Assembly (NCBI GenBank): GCA_964444305.1
Contig: CAYUGQ010000013.1
Location: 1 to 38,881, forward strand
Reading direction: 5' to 3'
From: JAKFFN01 sp964444305
GTDB taxonomy: Bacteria; Sumerlaeota; Sumerlaeia; Sumerlaeales; Sumerlaeaceae
Length of the DNA stretch: 38,881 bases
Shown here: piece after piece, positions 23,950 through 32,328 of the stretch
Numbering within the stretch: the first letter of the stretch is position 1
Layout: each line of letters starts with the position of its first letter
The notes under the pieces: model-generated
Database searches by the model: none
What the model was told of the DNA's origin: nothing
The model's input: the letters and a program-made list of their open reading frames with translations, nothing else
Program-made: the position numbers and the translations under genes

Positions 23950-25791
23950 TTACTGCCCTGAAGTCGTCTCGTCATCGTTGGCCGAGGGCGATTCATTTTC
24001 GCGTGGATCCGGCTGTGGCCCCCGGTAGTGGTCGGCACCGGGCAGAAACTCCACCAGCCCCGCTTCAACCGCCCGCTGCACCAGACTCTGCCGCACGGCC
24101 AGGCGCTTTTCATTAGTCAGCAATGCCCGAATCCGATCAGCCACCTCTTCCAGCGGAACCGGCTCACCCGGATGGCGACCTTCCACTTTCGCAACGATAA
24201 CATCATTGCCCGCAGGCACTGGCTGGCTCACTCCGGTAGCGGAGGCCACCGTGGCTGCGGCCCGATCAAAATTCTGCGCAAGGGGGGACGTCGCCTGGTT
24301 TACCACATGGCGGGTAACCGGTTCAATCGTGGCATTAATGTCAGACTGAGCATCAATAAAGCTCTTCACTGCCTGCAGATCCCCACCTTCCATCTGAGCC
24401 AACAAACGCTGAGCCTGAACCGTCGCCTGCTCCTGCACCCGAGCCTGCTGTGCCGGATCGGTCGTCTCGTCATCCGAACCATGCACTACGACTACGTAGC
24501 CTTCCAGCTCCGGCCGGCGCAACTGATCAATTACTTCTTCATACTTCGCCCGGACAGCTTCGTCAGAAATAACGGCTTCCGCCTCTACAATGGCATTAAT
24601 GCGCTGAAGGGCACGGTCGCGCTTTACCAGATTTTCGATAGTCTGACGGACCCCCGGTTCATCCAGCAGCCCGGCTTCCACCGCAGCCCGCACCGACAGC
24701 TCATCCTGCATACCCTGTTCCATTAAGTTTACCAGGGTATCCCGATCATTGCGAATCCGATCAACATAGGAAATGAAACGCTCACCGAAGATCGCGGACA
24801 GATTTCCAAATGTGACCGAATCCTCGCCGATCTGGAATACGACAGTGTCCGTCGTCAGCTCGTCATTTTCTCCAAAACCCGGAAGCACCTGCGCATTATA
24901 CTTTTCTTTGATGTCTTCCGACAAAGCCGCGACGGCGCTGGTCACTTTGCTCTGCGCAAGAGTTCCAGGCAAAATCCCGCTCGTCAGGAGGTCATCCACT
25001 GTCGGGGTTACGGTTGTTTTCTTGTCCGAAATATAAAGCAAGTGCATGCCATGGCGGGTTTCTACCACATCGCTCACCTGACCCACAGACAACTGGAAAA
25101 ACACCTGTTCCAGTTCGAGGTTCATTGGCTTGTTGAGAGGACCGATCGGCTGCCGTGGACGAATCCGACCGATCAAACCGCCCTTATCTTTGCTGGCTGC
25201 TTCAGAGTGCTGTTCAGCCGCAAGCGAGAATGATGTCCCGGAATCAATCTGGCTCTTTACCTGAGACAGACGCTCCCGAACCTTTTCAGGAGAGCTGGTT
25301 TCGCTTTCTTCGCTGGTTTCCTGGAAGATATGCCACGCATAGACTTCTTCCGGGCGCTGATAGGTGGTCTTGTTCTGCTCATACCACGCCTCCAGCTCTT
25401 CCCGGGGCACTTCAATTTCCCGGTTCAGCTTTTCCCGCAGCTTGCTCTTCAAGTGGCTTCGGGCCATGACGTTGCTAAACCAGGGAGTCGAGCTAGGCTC
25501 CGGAAGGGCCGGAATGCTGGCAGTGGTAGGGATCTGATCCGCCAGATTCGTAAACACAAACTCGTCTAAAAGCTCAGGGCCTTCCGGCGGAAAACCAGTT
25601 TCAAACTGAGCAATCTGGTCAGACAGCGAGGTTAACGCATCGTCATGGACAACCTTGCCGTTAATTTTCATTACAGCAATGCGTTCCTGAGGCGCTGCAT
25701 TTTCCATCGCTGCTACAGGCTGAGCCTGCATCACTCCGGGCACTGCCGCCAACAGACTCATACACACCACAGAGTATTTAAGGTACTTCAT
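23950..25791 (-). CDS. Periplasmic parvulin-type peptidyl-prolyl isomerase (SurA/PpiC-like foldase)
   Basis: 613 residues. A signal peptide ends near residue 23 (VPGVMQA). The N-terminal part is a helical chaperone region. A rotamase (PpiC) domain covers about residues 149-256 (YAWHIFQ, GGLIGRIRPRQPIGPLN, LSVGQVSDVVETRHGMHLLYI). The second half (about 290-590) repeats the helical layout with a degenerate PpiC-like segment (ELEGYVVVVHGS...), so it may be an internal duplication that lost the active site. It would assist folding of exported or outer-membrane proteins. The C-terminus is acidic and disordered. It follows the phosphatase-like gene by 23 bases on the same strand. Confidence 0.85.
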   Translation of the reverse strand: MKYLKYSVVCMSLLAAVPGVMQAQPVAAMENAAPQERIAVMKINGKVVHDDALTSLSDQIAQFETGFPPEGPELLDEFVFTNLADQIPTTASIPALPEPSSTPWFSNVMARSHLKSKLREKLNREIEVPREELEAWYEQNKTTYQRPEEVYAWHIFQETSEESETSSPEKVRERLSQVKSQIDSGTSFSLAAEQHSEAASKDKGGLIGRIRPRQPIGPLNKPMNLELEQVFFQLSVGQVSDVVETRHGMHLLYISDKKTTVTPTVDDLLTSGILPGTLAQSKVTSAVAALSEDIKEKYNAQVLPGFGENDELTTDTVVFQIGEDSVTFGNLSAIFGERFISYVDRIRNDRDTLVNLMEQGMQDELSVRAAVEAGLLDEPGVRQTIENLVKRDRALQRINAIVEAEAVISDEAVRAKYEEVIDQLRRPELEGYVVVVHGSDDETTDPAQQARVQEQATVQAQRLLAQMEGGDLQAVKSFIDAQSDINATIEPVTRHVVNQATSPLAQNFDRAAATVASATGVSQPVPAGNDVIVAKVEGRHPGEPVPLEEVADRIRALLTNEKRLAVRQSLVQRAVEAGLVEFLPGADHYRGPQPDPRENESPSANDDETTSGQ

Positions 25792-25814
25792 ATCTCATTA
25801 CCCTCTTGCTGGTC

Positions 25815-26900
25815 TTATTTTTTAGATTTGGTTGATGTTGCTGCAGGCTTCTTTGCGGTCGCCGTTTTCTTGGCCGGGGCCTTGGCAGCAGGCTCAGCCT
25901 TGGCCGCCTTAGCAGCAGTTTTCTTTTCTGCGGGTTCTTCTTTCTTTGCCGCACTGGTCTTTTTCGCCGTTGCGGTTTTGGCCGCAGGGGCCGCCTTTGC
26001 CGCTGGCTTGTCCGCCGCTGCTTTCGCCGTTTTGGTCTTCGCCGCAGGTTCCTTTGCGTCGGGCTCCTTCGCAGCTTTGGCCTTGCCGGCTGTCGCTGTC
26101 TTTGGGGCCTTCGCCGCAGTTTTCTTCTCAGCCGCAGCAGTCTTCTTGGCCGGTTTTTCTTCGGCCTCGTCCTCGGCCGCCGCTTTCACCTTGGCTGCTG
26201 CCCGCTTTTTAGGGGCCGGCTTCGCTTCCACTTCCGCTTCAGCTTCATCGTCTTCGACGTCGCTCGCCGCGGCCTTCCGGCGACGGGCCGGAGCTTCTTC
26301 CTTAACCGCAGCCGCTTTGCCCTTCGACTTCGACGGCGCAGCCTCTTCTTCCTCTTCTTCGGATTTAGCTTTTGACCGCGAGGGAGCGATCAACATTTCC
26401 TGTGGCTCAGGCGGCTCAGTGATAAATTCCATCTCCATCAGCTTGTGCAGCGCCTGCTTGATCTCGCTAAAATATTTTTTAAAGATTTCCATGGTCGAGC
26501 CCATGGGATCATGGATCTGATCACCCGTATGGCCAAGGCCAACATACTGCTTCAGCAGATGCACTTTCCCCTTGCTCTCGGGCACCTTGCGCAAACACGT
26601 CTGCACGTGAATGGCCGTAAAGCCCAACACCAGGTCAGCCTGACGAATCAAATCCGGATTAATCGGCCGACTCCGGTGATAACGAATGTCTACCCCCTCC
26701 TCCTTCAAAAGCTGAACCACCTCCGGGGTGGGCAGCAAATCATTCGGGGTCATCACACCCATATGGCGCAGTTCAATATAGTTAATGTTCCGCTGCGCCA
26801 GAAGTTTGCTCAGATAGCCAATGGCCAGGGGGCACCGGCAGTTATCTCCCGTATCCACAAACAACAGAAGTTTCTTGCCGCTGACGAGTTGTTTTCTCAA
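25815..26900 (-). CDS. Low-molecular-weight phosphatase-like domain with Asp in place of catalytic Cys, fused to an H1-like Lys/Ala tail
   Basis: 361 residues from a TTG at 26900 with GGAAGGA upstream. Residues 10-155 resemble the low-molecular-weight tyrosine/arginine phosphatase and arsenate reductase fold. The P-loop consensus VCxGNxCRSP reads VDTGDNCRCP here (residues 15-24): the nucleophile Cys is Asp16, Asn is Asp19 and Ser is Cys23, while Arg22 and the later HDPMG general-acid loop (Asp131) remain. Normal phosphatase chemistry is therefore unlikely. Residues 162-361 are a disordered tail, first acidic (six Glu in a row near 181), then long Lys/Ala/Pro repeats (AAKAPAKK-type), resembling bacterial histone-H1-like DNA-binding tails. 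It is probably co-transcribed with the foldase. Role unknown; nucleic-acid binding is inference. Confidence 0.8.
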   Translation of the reverse strand: MRKQLVSGKKLLLFVDTGDNCRCPLAIGYLSKLLAQRNINYIELRHMGVMTPNDLLPTPEVVQLLKEEGVDIRYHRSRPINPDLIRQADLVLGFTAIHVQTCLRKVPESKGKVHLLKQYVGLGHTGDQIHDPMGSTMEIFKKYFSEIKQALHKLMEMEFITEPPEPQEMLIAPSRSKAKSEEEEEEAAPSKSKGKAAAVKEEAPARRRKAAASDVEDDEAEAEVEAKPAPKKRAAAKVKAAAEDEAEEKPAKKTAAAEKKTAAKAPKTATAGKAKAAKEPDAKEPAAKTKTAKAAADKPAAKAAPAAKTATAKKTSAAKKEEPAEKKTAAKAAKAEPAAKAPAKKTATAKKPAATSTKSKK

Positions 26901-27110
26901 TGAGGAAATCCTTCCATAGAAATACCTTATTTCACCGGTACTAAACGGTGCTCACTTTCATCAATACCTGTTGTCAAGCCCACTGGACTCCCTTTCGTGA
27001 AGTTTTTTCCACGGCATCCATAGCTTCAACCAGATGAGACATGAATGCGCGCTCCATTGGGCGATCGAACACATACCGAATCCGTGCCAATCAAAAGGTA
27101 CCTACAACTT
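26901..27110. promoter_or_regulatory. Divergent promoter region
   Basis: It separates the minus-strand phosphatase-like gene from a plus-strand unknown gene. On the minus strand TTGACA (complement of 26972-26977) could be a -35, but no convincing -10 was assigned. A short stem CACCG/CGGTG lies nearby at about 26934-26950. Confidence 0.35.
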
Positions 27111-27809
27111 ATGAGCAACGGACAAGTAATTTTCTATGACTTCGCCCATGTTAGCGAGTTTCTGGCGGCCAATGCCGAGCAAATCGCCGCCGCAAATCCT
27201 GGCATCGGAGCCCTCGCTCCCTATCGTCCCCTTTACTACGCTTTCACTCAGGAAGCCCTCGACACAAATGCCATCACACTGGGACAGTTTGACGCAGGCC
27301 TTGTGTACATGTTTGTTCCGGAAGACCGGATCCGCAGCCGATCCCCTGAGGCCCACAAGGTCGCCCGCGCCAAAGCCGTTGAACTGATCGACGGCACTCA
27401 CCCCCCCATGATCTTCGAGATTAAGGCTGCCCAGACGATGGAGCCCCCTATCGCTCCTCAGGCTGCCTGCGAAAGCTGGATGACCCCCGAACTGCTGGAA
27501 ACCATTAACAGCGGAACCCTCCAGATTCATCTGATGGTTAACGGACACGCCTTTTTTACCGACATCCTCATGCCCACTCTCGAACAGAATGAATTCACCA
27601 CGCCGGACGATTACCTCAGCGGAGCAAAATCCGGCTTTATCCGCGTAAGACACCCCGCCGCTCCCGGAAAAGGCTATAAGCTTCCCTGGATCAAATGGCT
27701 CCGCGAGATGCTCACCGGCGGCTACAGCATGGCCTATCCCATGGCCTGCCTCGGAACCTATCTCCAAAAGGTCCAGCAAACCATCAACGCCCCCTCCGGG
27801 AAATCCTGA
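27111..27809 (+). CDS. Unrecognised cytoplasmic protein
   Basis: 232 residues from the ATG at 27111, with AAAAGG about 12 bases upstream; the frame is open further up, but without homologous-looking sequence. I do not recognise the family. No signal peptide, membrane segment or Cys motif is visible. It is mixed alpha/beta with a hydrophobic middle (LQIHLMVNGHAFFTDILM) and a C-terminal helix region (GGYSMAYPMACLGTYLQKV). It precedes nagB by 53 bases on the same strand, so it may be co-transcribed with it. No function assigned. Confidence 0.75.
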   Translation: MSNGQVIFYDFAHVSEFLAANAEQIAAANPGIGALAPYRPLYYAFTQEALDTNAITLGQFDAGLVYMFVPEDRIRSRSPEAHKVARAKAVELIDGTHPPMIFEIKAAQTMEPPIAPQAACESWMTPELLETINSGTLQIHLMVNGHAFFTDILMPTLEQNEFTTPDDYLSGAKSGFIRVRHPAAPGKGYKLPWIKWLREMLTGGYSMAYPMACLGTYLQKVQQTINAPSGKS

Positions 27810-27862
27810 CACCCCCCTTTTAAATTCCAACATCATAAATCAAAAGGAACTCTCCACACGTC

Positions 27863-28672
27863 ATGGAAGTCATCATTGTAAAAGACAAAATTGAGCTGGC
27901 TGAACGTGCCAGCAGCATTATCGCAGAACAGGTACGCACAAAGCCTGACAGCGTGCTCGGGCTCGCTACCGGCAGTACCCCGGAAGATACCTACAAGCTC
28001 CTGGTCGAAGCCTACGAAGCAGGCGACCTGGATTTTTCCGGCATCCGCACATTCAACCTCGATGAATACCTTGGCCTTCCCCGCGAGCACAACCAGAGCT
28101 ATTACTGGTTCATGCACGATCGCCTGTTTAACCACATCAACATCAAGCGCGAAAACGTCAATCTCCCCAACGGCATGGCCAAAGATCCGGAGGCGGAATG
28201 CGAAGCTTTTGAAGAAAAAATCCGTGCTGCCGGCGGCATTGACCTCCAGCTTCTCGGCGTCGGGGGCGATGGACATATCGGTTTTAACGAACCCGCCAGT
28301 TCCCTCTCCAGCCGCACCCGCGTAAAAGCTCTCACCGAGCAGACCATCAAAGACAACGCCCGCCTCTTTTTCGACGGCAATGAAGACGAAGTCCCCCGTT
28401 TCTCCATCACCATGGGTGTGGCCACCATCATGGACGCCCGCCGCCTGCTCCTGCTGGCATCAGGCGATCACAAGGCCGATGTCGTCAAAGCTCTCGTGGA
28501 AGGGCCCGTAACCGCCCACATCACTGCCAGCGCCCTCCAGCTACACCGCACGGCCACGGTAATCGTGGACGAAGCCGCGGCAGCGAAACTGGAGAACGCC
28601 GACTATTACCGCTGGGTTCAGGCCCAAAAGCCGGAATACGAAAAGCTGAAAGCGCGGCTGGCCGCCAGTTAA
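27863..28672 (+). CDS. nagB: Glucosamine-6-phosphate deaminase
   Basis: 269 residues, close to the 266 of E. coli NagB. GLATGSTPEDTY binds phosphate; NLDEY holds the proton-abstracting Asp67; GVGGDGHIGFNEP holds Asp136, His138 and Glu143, each offset by five from E. coli Asp72, Asp141, His143 and Glu148. It converts glucosamine-6-phosphate to fructose-6-phosphate and ammonia. No nagA or transporter is adjacent, so its use in amino-sugar catabolism is inferred only from the family. The TAA stop overlaps, on the opposite strand, the stop of the VOC gene. Confidence 0.95.
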   Translation: MEVIIVKDKIELAERASSIIAEQVRTKPDSVLGLATGSTPEDTYKLLVEAYEAGDLDFSGIRTFNLDEYLGLPREHNQSYYWFMHDRLFNHINIKRENVNLPNGMAKDPEAECEAFEEKIRAAGGIDLQLLGVGGDGHIGFNEPASSLSSRTRVKALTEQTIKDNARLFFDGNEDEVPRFSITMGVATIMDARRLLLLASGDHKADVVKALVEGPVTAHITASALQLHRTATVIVDEAAAAKLENADYYRWVQAQKPEYEKLKARLAAS

Positions 28673-29106
28673 CCCCTGGCTTCTTTCATACGACGCTCCT
28701 GCTCTTCATCACTGACATTCTCGACCCGGGTCGCAATCCACCACGAATTGCCGCCCGGGTCTTTCACTTCCCCTGCCCGGTCACCGTAAAATTGCAATTC
28801 AACCGGCCGTACTTCCACGCCTCCGCTGGCCAGGGCCCGCGCCACCGTCTCGCCTGAATTCTCCACGTAAACATGTACCATGGATTTCAGGGCTGGATAC
28901 TGGTCCGTACTTGAACTGACCATAATCACCGTATCGCCGATCTTGATCTCCCCATGAGCCAGCGTGCCGTCAGGCATCCGCATCACCCCGCGGTCCACCG
29001 CATTAAAAGTCTTCAGGATGAACTCATAAACCTCGTCCGCCTTATCCGTAAGCAGGTAAGGCGACACATGGCTATACCCTTGAGGAATGGGTTTTACCGA
29101 CATCAT
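28669..29106 (-). CDS. VOC-superfamily protein (PhnB/glyoxalase-like)
   Basis: About 145 residues from ATG 29106 (AAAGGAG lies just upstream; an adjacent ATG at 29103 is equally possible). The betaalpha-beta-beta-beta modules are visible: YSHVSPYLLTDKADEVYEFI, GEIKIGDTVIMVS, and YGDRAGEVKDPGGNSWWIATR. These match PhnB/YdfO-type proteins of the vicinal oxygen chelate superfamily. The RAGEVKDPGGNSW segment is the conserved final strand. Whether a metal is bound, and the substrate, cannot be read. Convergent with nagB. Confidence 0.85.
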   Translation of the reverse strand: MMSVKPIPQGYSHVSPYLLTDKADEVYEFILKTFNAVDRGVMRMPDGTLAHGEIKIGDTVIMVSSSTDQYPALKSMVHVYVENSGETVARALASGGVEVRPVELQFYGDRAGEVKDPGGNSWWIATRVENVSDEEQERRMKEARG

Positions 29107-29141
29107 ACTTCTCCTTTCAAGCTGATGAATTTTCCAAAACA

Positions 29142-29155
29142 AGAACATTTGTTCT
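29142..29155. promoter_or_regulatory. GAAC-N4-GTTC palindrome in the VOC promoter (candidate LexA-type box)
   Basis: AGAACA-TT-TGTTCT forms six-base arms with a two-base centre and contains GAAC-N4-GTTC, the core of the Gram-positive-type LexA (Cheo) box. It lies 36 bases upstream of the VOC start, where an operator would sit. No LexA gene is in the window; binding is speculative. Confidence 0.35.
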
Positions 29156-29183
29156 AAGCAATAAAAAAGCGAACACCCACCAT

Positions 29184-29222
29184 AAAAAACTGCCCGGAAT
29201 GCCAACTGTGACATTCCGGGCA
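29184..29222 (-). terminator. Rho-independent terminator downstream of ybeY
   Basis: TGCCCGGAATG (29191-29201) and CATTCCGGGCA (29212-29222) are exact complements with a 10-base loop. On the minus strand the stem is followed by GTTTTTT. It terminates the ybeY transcript before the VOC gene. Confidence 0.9.
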
Positions 29223-29280
29223 AATCAGCTATGCCGCTGAGAAATAATGTCGCGCGCAGGCCAGAAGCCCGCCGTCTCTC

Positions 29281-29742
29281 TTACGCGATACTAAGTTCTT
29301 CCTCAACCAGCATCATATACTCCACCTCAAGCTCCTTCATGGCAGCTTCTTCCTTGTCCGTCTCATGGTCATAGCCCATAAGGTGCAACAGACCGTGGAT
29401 TAGAAGTGTGGTAAGTTCCCGCTCCAGTGAGTGCCCATGCTGCTCAGCCTGAAGCTGAGTCCGCGGGACAGAGATAACAATATCACCAAGCAGGTCAGGG
29501 TTGATAGCAGCAAACCGCCCTTCGTTCATCGGAAAGGCAAGCACATCAGTGGATTTGTTGATCCCACGATAGTTACGGTTAAGATTCCGCATCTCACCAT
29601 CATCAACATATACCACAGAAATCTCGGCAGTGTTGCGGCCCTTCTCTTCCAGGACCAGCTTTAATACATTCTGTGTGATCTTCTTCAGCCTGTGAGTCGT
29701 GATGATGTTGTGCTTGCTCTTGTTCCGGACGTGAATGTCCAT
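29281..29742 (-). CDS. ybeY: rRNA maturation factor / endoribonuclease YbeY
   Basis: 153 residues. The zinc motif HGLLHLMGYDH (His116, His120, His126) and STDVLAFPMNE with GDIVIS are diagnostic of the UPF0054/YbeY family. It acts in 16S rRNA 3'-end maturation and ribosome quality control. ATG at 29742. In many genomes ybeY is beside phoH and pgpH. Here it is about 7 kb away and on the opposite strand. Confidence 0.95.
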   Translation of the reverse strand: MDIHVRNKSKHNIITTHRLKKITQNVLKLVLEEKGRNTAEISVVYVDDGEMRNLNRNYRGINKSTDVLAFPMNEGRFAAINPDLLGDIVISVPRTQLQAEQHGHSLERELTTLLIHGLLHLMGYDHETDKEEAAMKELEVEYMMLVEEELSIA

Positions 29743-30070
29743 CCTGTGATTCCCTTCCTGTCATACTGCAATAATCAGGCAACGCCGACAAGACCATCCC
29801 CGGCTCCGGTCTTCATCGTTAGCCTGTTCCAGAAGCGCCCGCGCGGGGGAGACGTACCGCCCAGGTCGCATCGGCTTCAAGCAAGAACCGCTCCAAACAA
29901 CACCTGTAGTGCTACTACTTGGGGTACTGAATAAAACATTGCAGCTTAAGCGCCGCATGCACGCTTCTTCATGCGTATTGATCTTCCACACGCCGCGCGA
30001 CACTCCTTTGCTTAAACAACACACAAGGAATCACTTGCAAGCCTTTTCTTCTAAATCCAGCAAACTTCAT
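29743..30070. other. 328-bp intergenic region upstream of ybeY
   Basis: No gene, tRNA or terminator with a U-run was recognised. The only clear structure is a stem CGCATG (29954-29959) with CATGCG (29970-29975) around a 10-base loop. An 87-codon open frame on the minus strand (29761-30024) has atypical composition and is not called. Confidence 0.5.
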
Positions 30071-31021
30071 TTAAGGAATTGTCAGGTTCAGCGCATCAGA
30101 CGGCCGTAACAGCAACTGGGCTCCGCCGGCAATGCAATCAAACTCCACCTGCCGGGGCTTTGGCCTGACTGGCTCTCCATCCACCTGTACCGATATCCCC
30201 CGGTGACTCCTCACCACAACCCGCCGCACGTTCCGAATCTCCACACCGTCCATCGGCCTCGCCCGGTCTTTCCCAAACAGCCTTAGCGTTGCCAGCCATA
30301 TTGCCATCGGCTTGATCCGGTTGCGCCGGAAACTGTGCAGTTCAAAGTACCCCGGCGATGCGGGAGACTCATCCGTAAACGAAGCAAAACCGGAATAGTT
30401 GGCCACGTTGCTCAGCGTAAAAGAGTACGCATAGTCTCTCACTATTGTCCCATGTTCTTTCGCTGGCTCCATCTCCAGAAGCAGCCGCGGTAGACGCCCT
30501 TTCTTCCAGACAGTCCGCGCCGCACTCTCCCAGAAAGCCAGTTTCCCCCACCGCTTTTTCATACCGGCATCCACATTATGAAACATTGCCGCATGAATTC
30601 CCATCGTTGCATAAGTAAAAAAATAGCGTTCAATACCCTCATAGCGGATCAAGCCCACATCCATTTTAACCGGTTGCGCCTGAAGCAAATAGCGCACAGC
30701 GTCCACTGGCGTCAGGGGCACCCCCACAGCCTGAGCCAGCGCATTCACCGTCCCCATCGGAACAATCCCCACGGCCACATTTCGCCCGTAAATCCGGTTC
30801 AGCGCATAATTTAAACTCCCGTCACCGCCACCAATCCAGAGCGCCTCAATCCCCCTCTCCAGCCCTTCACTGATCAAACAGTCACTCTCCTCCAAACTGT
30901 CCGTGACAGCGAATTTATAATCCAGTCCAGACCCGTCCATTAACAGGCGCAGCTCATCCAAAAAAGCATCATCCGGCCCCACCTCCCGGCGCGACGAATT
31001 AATAAGAAACAGCGTTTTCAT
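30071..31021 (-). CDS. Diacylglycerol kinase-family lipid kinase (DagK/YegS/BmrU-like)
   Basis: About 316 residues from the ATG at 31021; a GTG three codons upstream is possible. IGGGDGSLNYALN (about residues 63-75) and VPMGTVNALAQAVG (about 88-101) are the catalytic-domain motifs of the diacylglycerol/sphingosine kinase superfamily. A beta-rich C-terminal domain ends with QVDGEPVRPKP, the typical D/G-E motif. It would phosphorylate a lipid using ATP at the membrane; the substrate is unknown. It lies downstream of the cysteine desulfurase on the same strand, 116 bases away. Confidence 0.88.
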   Translation of the reverse strand: MKTLFLINSSRREVGPDDAFLDELRLLMDGSGLDYKFAVTDSLEESDCLISEGLERGIEALWIGGGDGSLNYALNRIYGRNVAVGIVPMGTVNALAQAVGVPLTPVDAVRYLLQAQPVKMDVGLIRYEGIERYFFTYATMGIHAAMFHNVDAGMKKRWGKLAFWESAARTVWKKGRLPRLLLEMEPAKEHGTIVRDYAYSFTLSNVANYSGFASFTDESPASPGYFELHSFRRNRIKPMAIWLATLRLFGKDRARPMDGVEIRNVRRVVVRSHRGISVQVDGEPVRPKPRQVEFDCIAGGAQLLLRPSDALNLTIP

Positions 31022-31137
31022 GCTGAGCACGCCCAGTTATCCATGGCTCTGCCAAAAGCCAAAATCAAGCCACGCCCCCTCGCCCGCTCCCCCCGGCAGG
31101 ATCTTTAACTAATGCTCTCCGAATGCCCGCCCGCTCT

Positions 31138-32328
31138 TTAGGCCAAGCTTCGCATTCGCCTCACGGTTGACGCCACGATTTCACCCGCCCGGCGGGCAAT
31201 TTCTCGATCATGATAACGACTAAACAAAACACGCACAGCTCCCGAAAGCCGCTTCCCTTCAATCCCCATTGCCCGCAGCACATGACTTTCCTCAGCCACT
31301 CCGCTATGACATGCCGACGTACTGCTCAGCGCAACCCCGGCCAGATCCAGCGCAATCTGCAGATCACCTCGATCGGCCACTCCATCAAACGATAAATTTA
31401 AAAATCCCGGCAGCCGGCCGCCCGCGCCTGACCCCGGATCCCCCAATGCTTCCGCCGGCCCGTTGAATTGAAACTGGATCTCCCCCTTCTGCAATTCTTC
31501 CAGAAAGACCTTCTCAAGCTCCGCCAGGTGACGGTTAATATTCCCCGGCGGCATCAGCAGATTTACCGCCTCCGCAAATCCCACAATCCCCGCAAGGTTC
31601 TCCGTTCCCGCATGACGGTACTTTTCCTGCGCTCCTCCAAACACCAGAGGATCCAGCTCCGTCCCGCCCCTCACATAGAGCGCCCCCATTCCCGGCGGAC
31701 CATAAATCTTATGCGCCGAGAACGACAGCATCTCAAAGGGCAACAGCCGGACATCCATCAGGAACCGACCCTGCCCCTGAACCACGTCCAAAAGCCATGG
31801 CACCGTCGGATGCTTCAACTTAATCTGTTTCAGAGCATCAAGGCTCTGCAGCACCCCGGTCTCGTTGTTGACCAGCAACAAAGCCACCAGCGTCGTTTCG
31901 CCATCAACAGCCCGCGCCAGCGCCTCAAAATCCAGCGCCCCCTGATCGTCCACACCAATGAAAACAATCTCCAGCCGATCCCCATGAATGCGCTTTTCCC
32001 AGTCCAGCCTCACCCTCACGCTGGCATGTTCCACCGCAGACGTCACTACACGGGCCCGGCCCCGCTCTCGAATACTCCGCGAAATCGTCCCGCCAATGGC
32101 CAGGTTGTTTGCTTCCGTACCGGACCCGCAAAATACTATCTCCGCCGGGCGCGCCCCTATGGACTCGGCCACCGACTCCCGCGCTTCATTTAAAAGCCGC
32201 GCCGCGCGCTGACCTTCCCTGTGAATACTGGACGGATTCCCCGCCTCCTGCAGCGCTGCCGTCATGGCATGAATCACTTCCGGCGCCGCAGCCGTGCTCG
32301 CACACTGATCCAGATAAATCCGGGTCAT
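31138..32328 (-). CDS. Cysteine desulfurase, NifS/IscS family
   Basis: 396 residues from the ATG at 32328; the frame is open further up but overlaps the neighbour. IYLDQCAST, GSGTEANNLAI, VEHASV (His101), NNETGVLQ, DVVQ and SFSAHKIYGPPG with the PLP Lys207 are all present. The active-site loop SSTSACHSG supplies the persulfide Cys. It takes sulfur from L-cysteine for Fe-S clusters or thio-modification of tRNA. Position 7 has Gln where Asn is usual (LDNNAT). No iscU or mnmA is adjacent. The ATG overlaps the preceding gene's stop by four bases. Confidence 0.93.
   Translation of the reverse strand: MTRIYLDQCASTAAAPEVIHAMTAALQEAGNPSSIHREGQRAARLLNEARESVAESIGARPAEIVFCGSGTEANNLAIGGTISRSIRERGRARVVTSAVEHASVRVRLDWEKRIHGDRLEIVFIGVDDQGALDFEALARAVDGETTLVALLLVNNETGVLQSLDALKQIKLKHPTVPWLLDVVQGQGRFLMDVRLLPFEMLSFSAHKIYGPPGMGALYVRGGTELDPLVFGGAQEKYRHAGTENLAGIVGFAEAVNLLMPPGNINRHLAELEKVFLEELQKGEIQFQFNGPAEALGDPGSGAGGRLPGFLNLSFDGVADRGDLQIALDLAGVALSSTSACHSGVAEESHVLRAMGIEGKRLSGAVRVLFSRYHDREIARRAGEIVASTVRRMRSLA

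Noticed and set aside
25815..26320. Tandem repeat or recombination array
   Set aside because: The repetitive DNA is explained by the Lys/Ala/Pro-rich tail of the phosphatase-like protein; units vary in length and sequence.
29761..30024. 87-codon minus-strand frame
   Set aside because: Composition rich in Ser, Arg and Cys, no domain and no ribosome site.
31468..32193. 241-codon plus-strand open frame
   Set aside because: Antisense to the cysteine desulfurase, with Arg/His/Gln-rich low-quality sequence.
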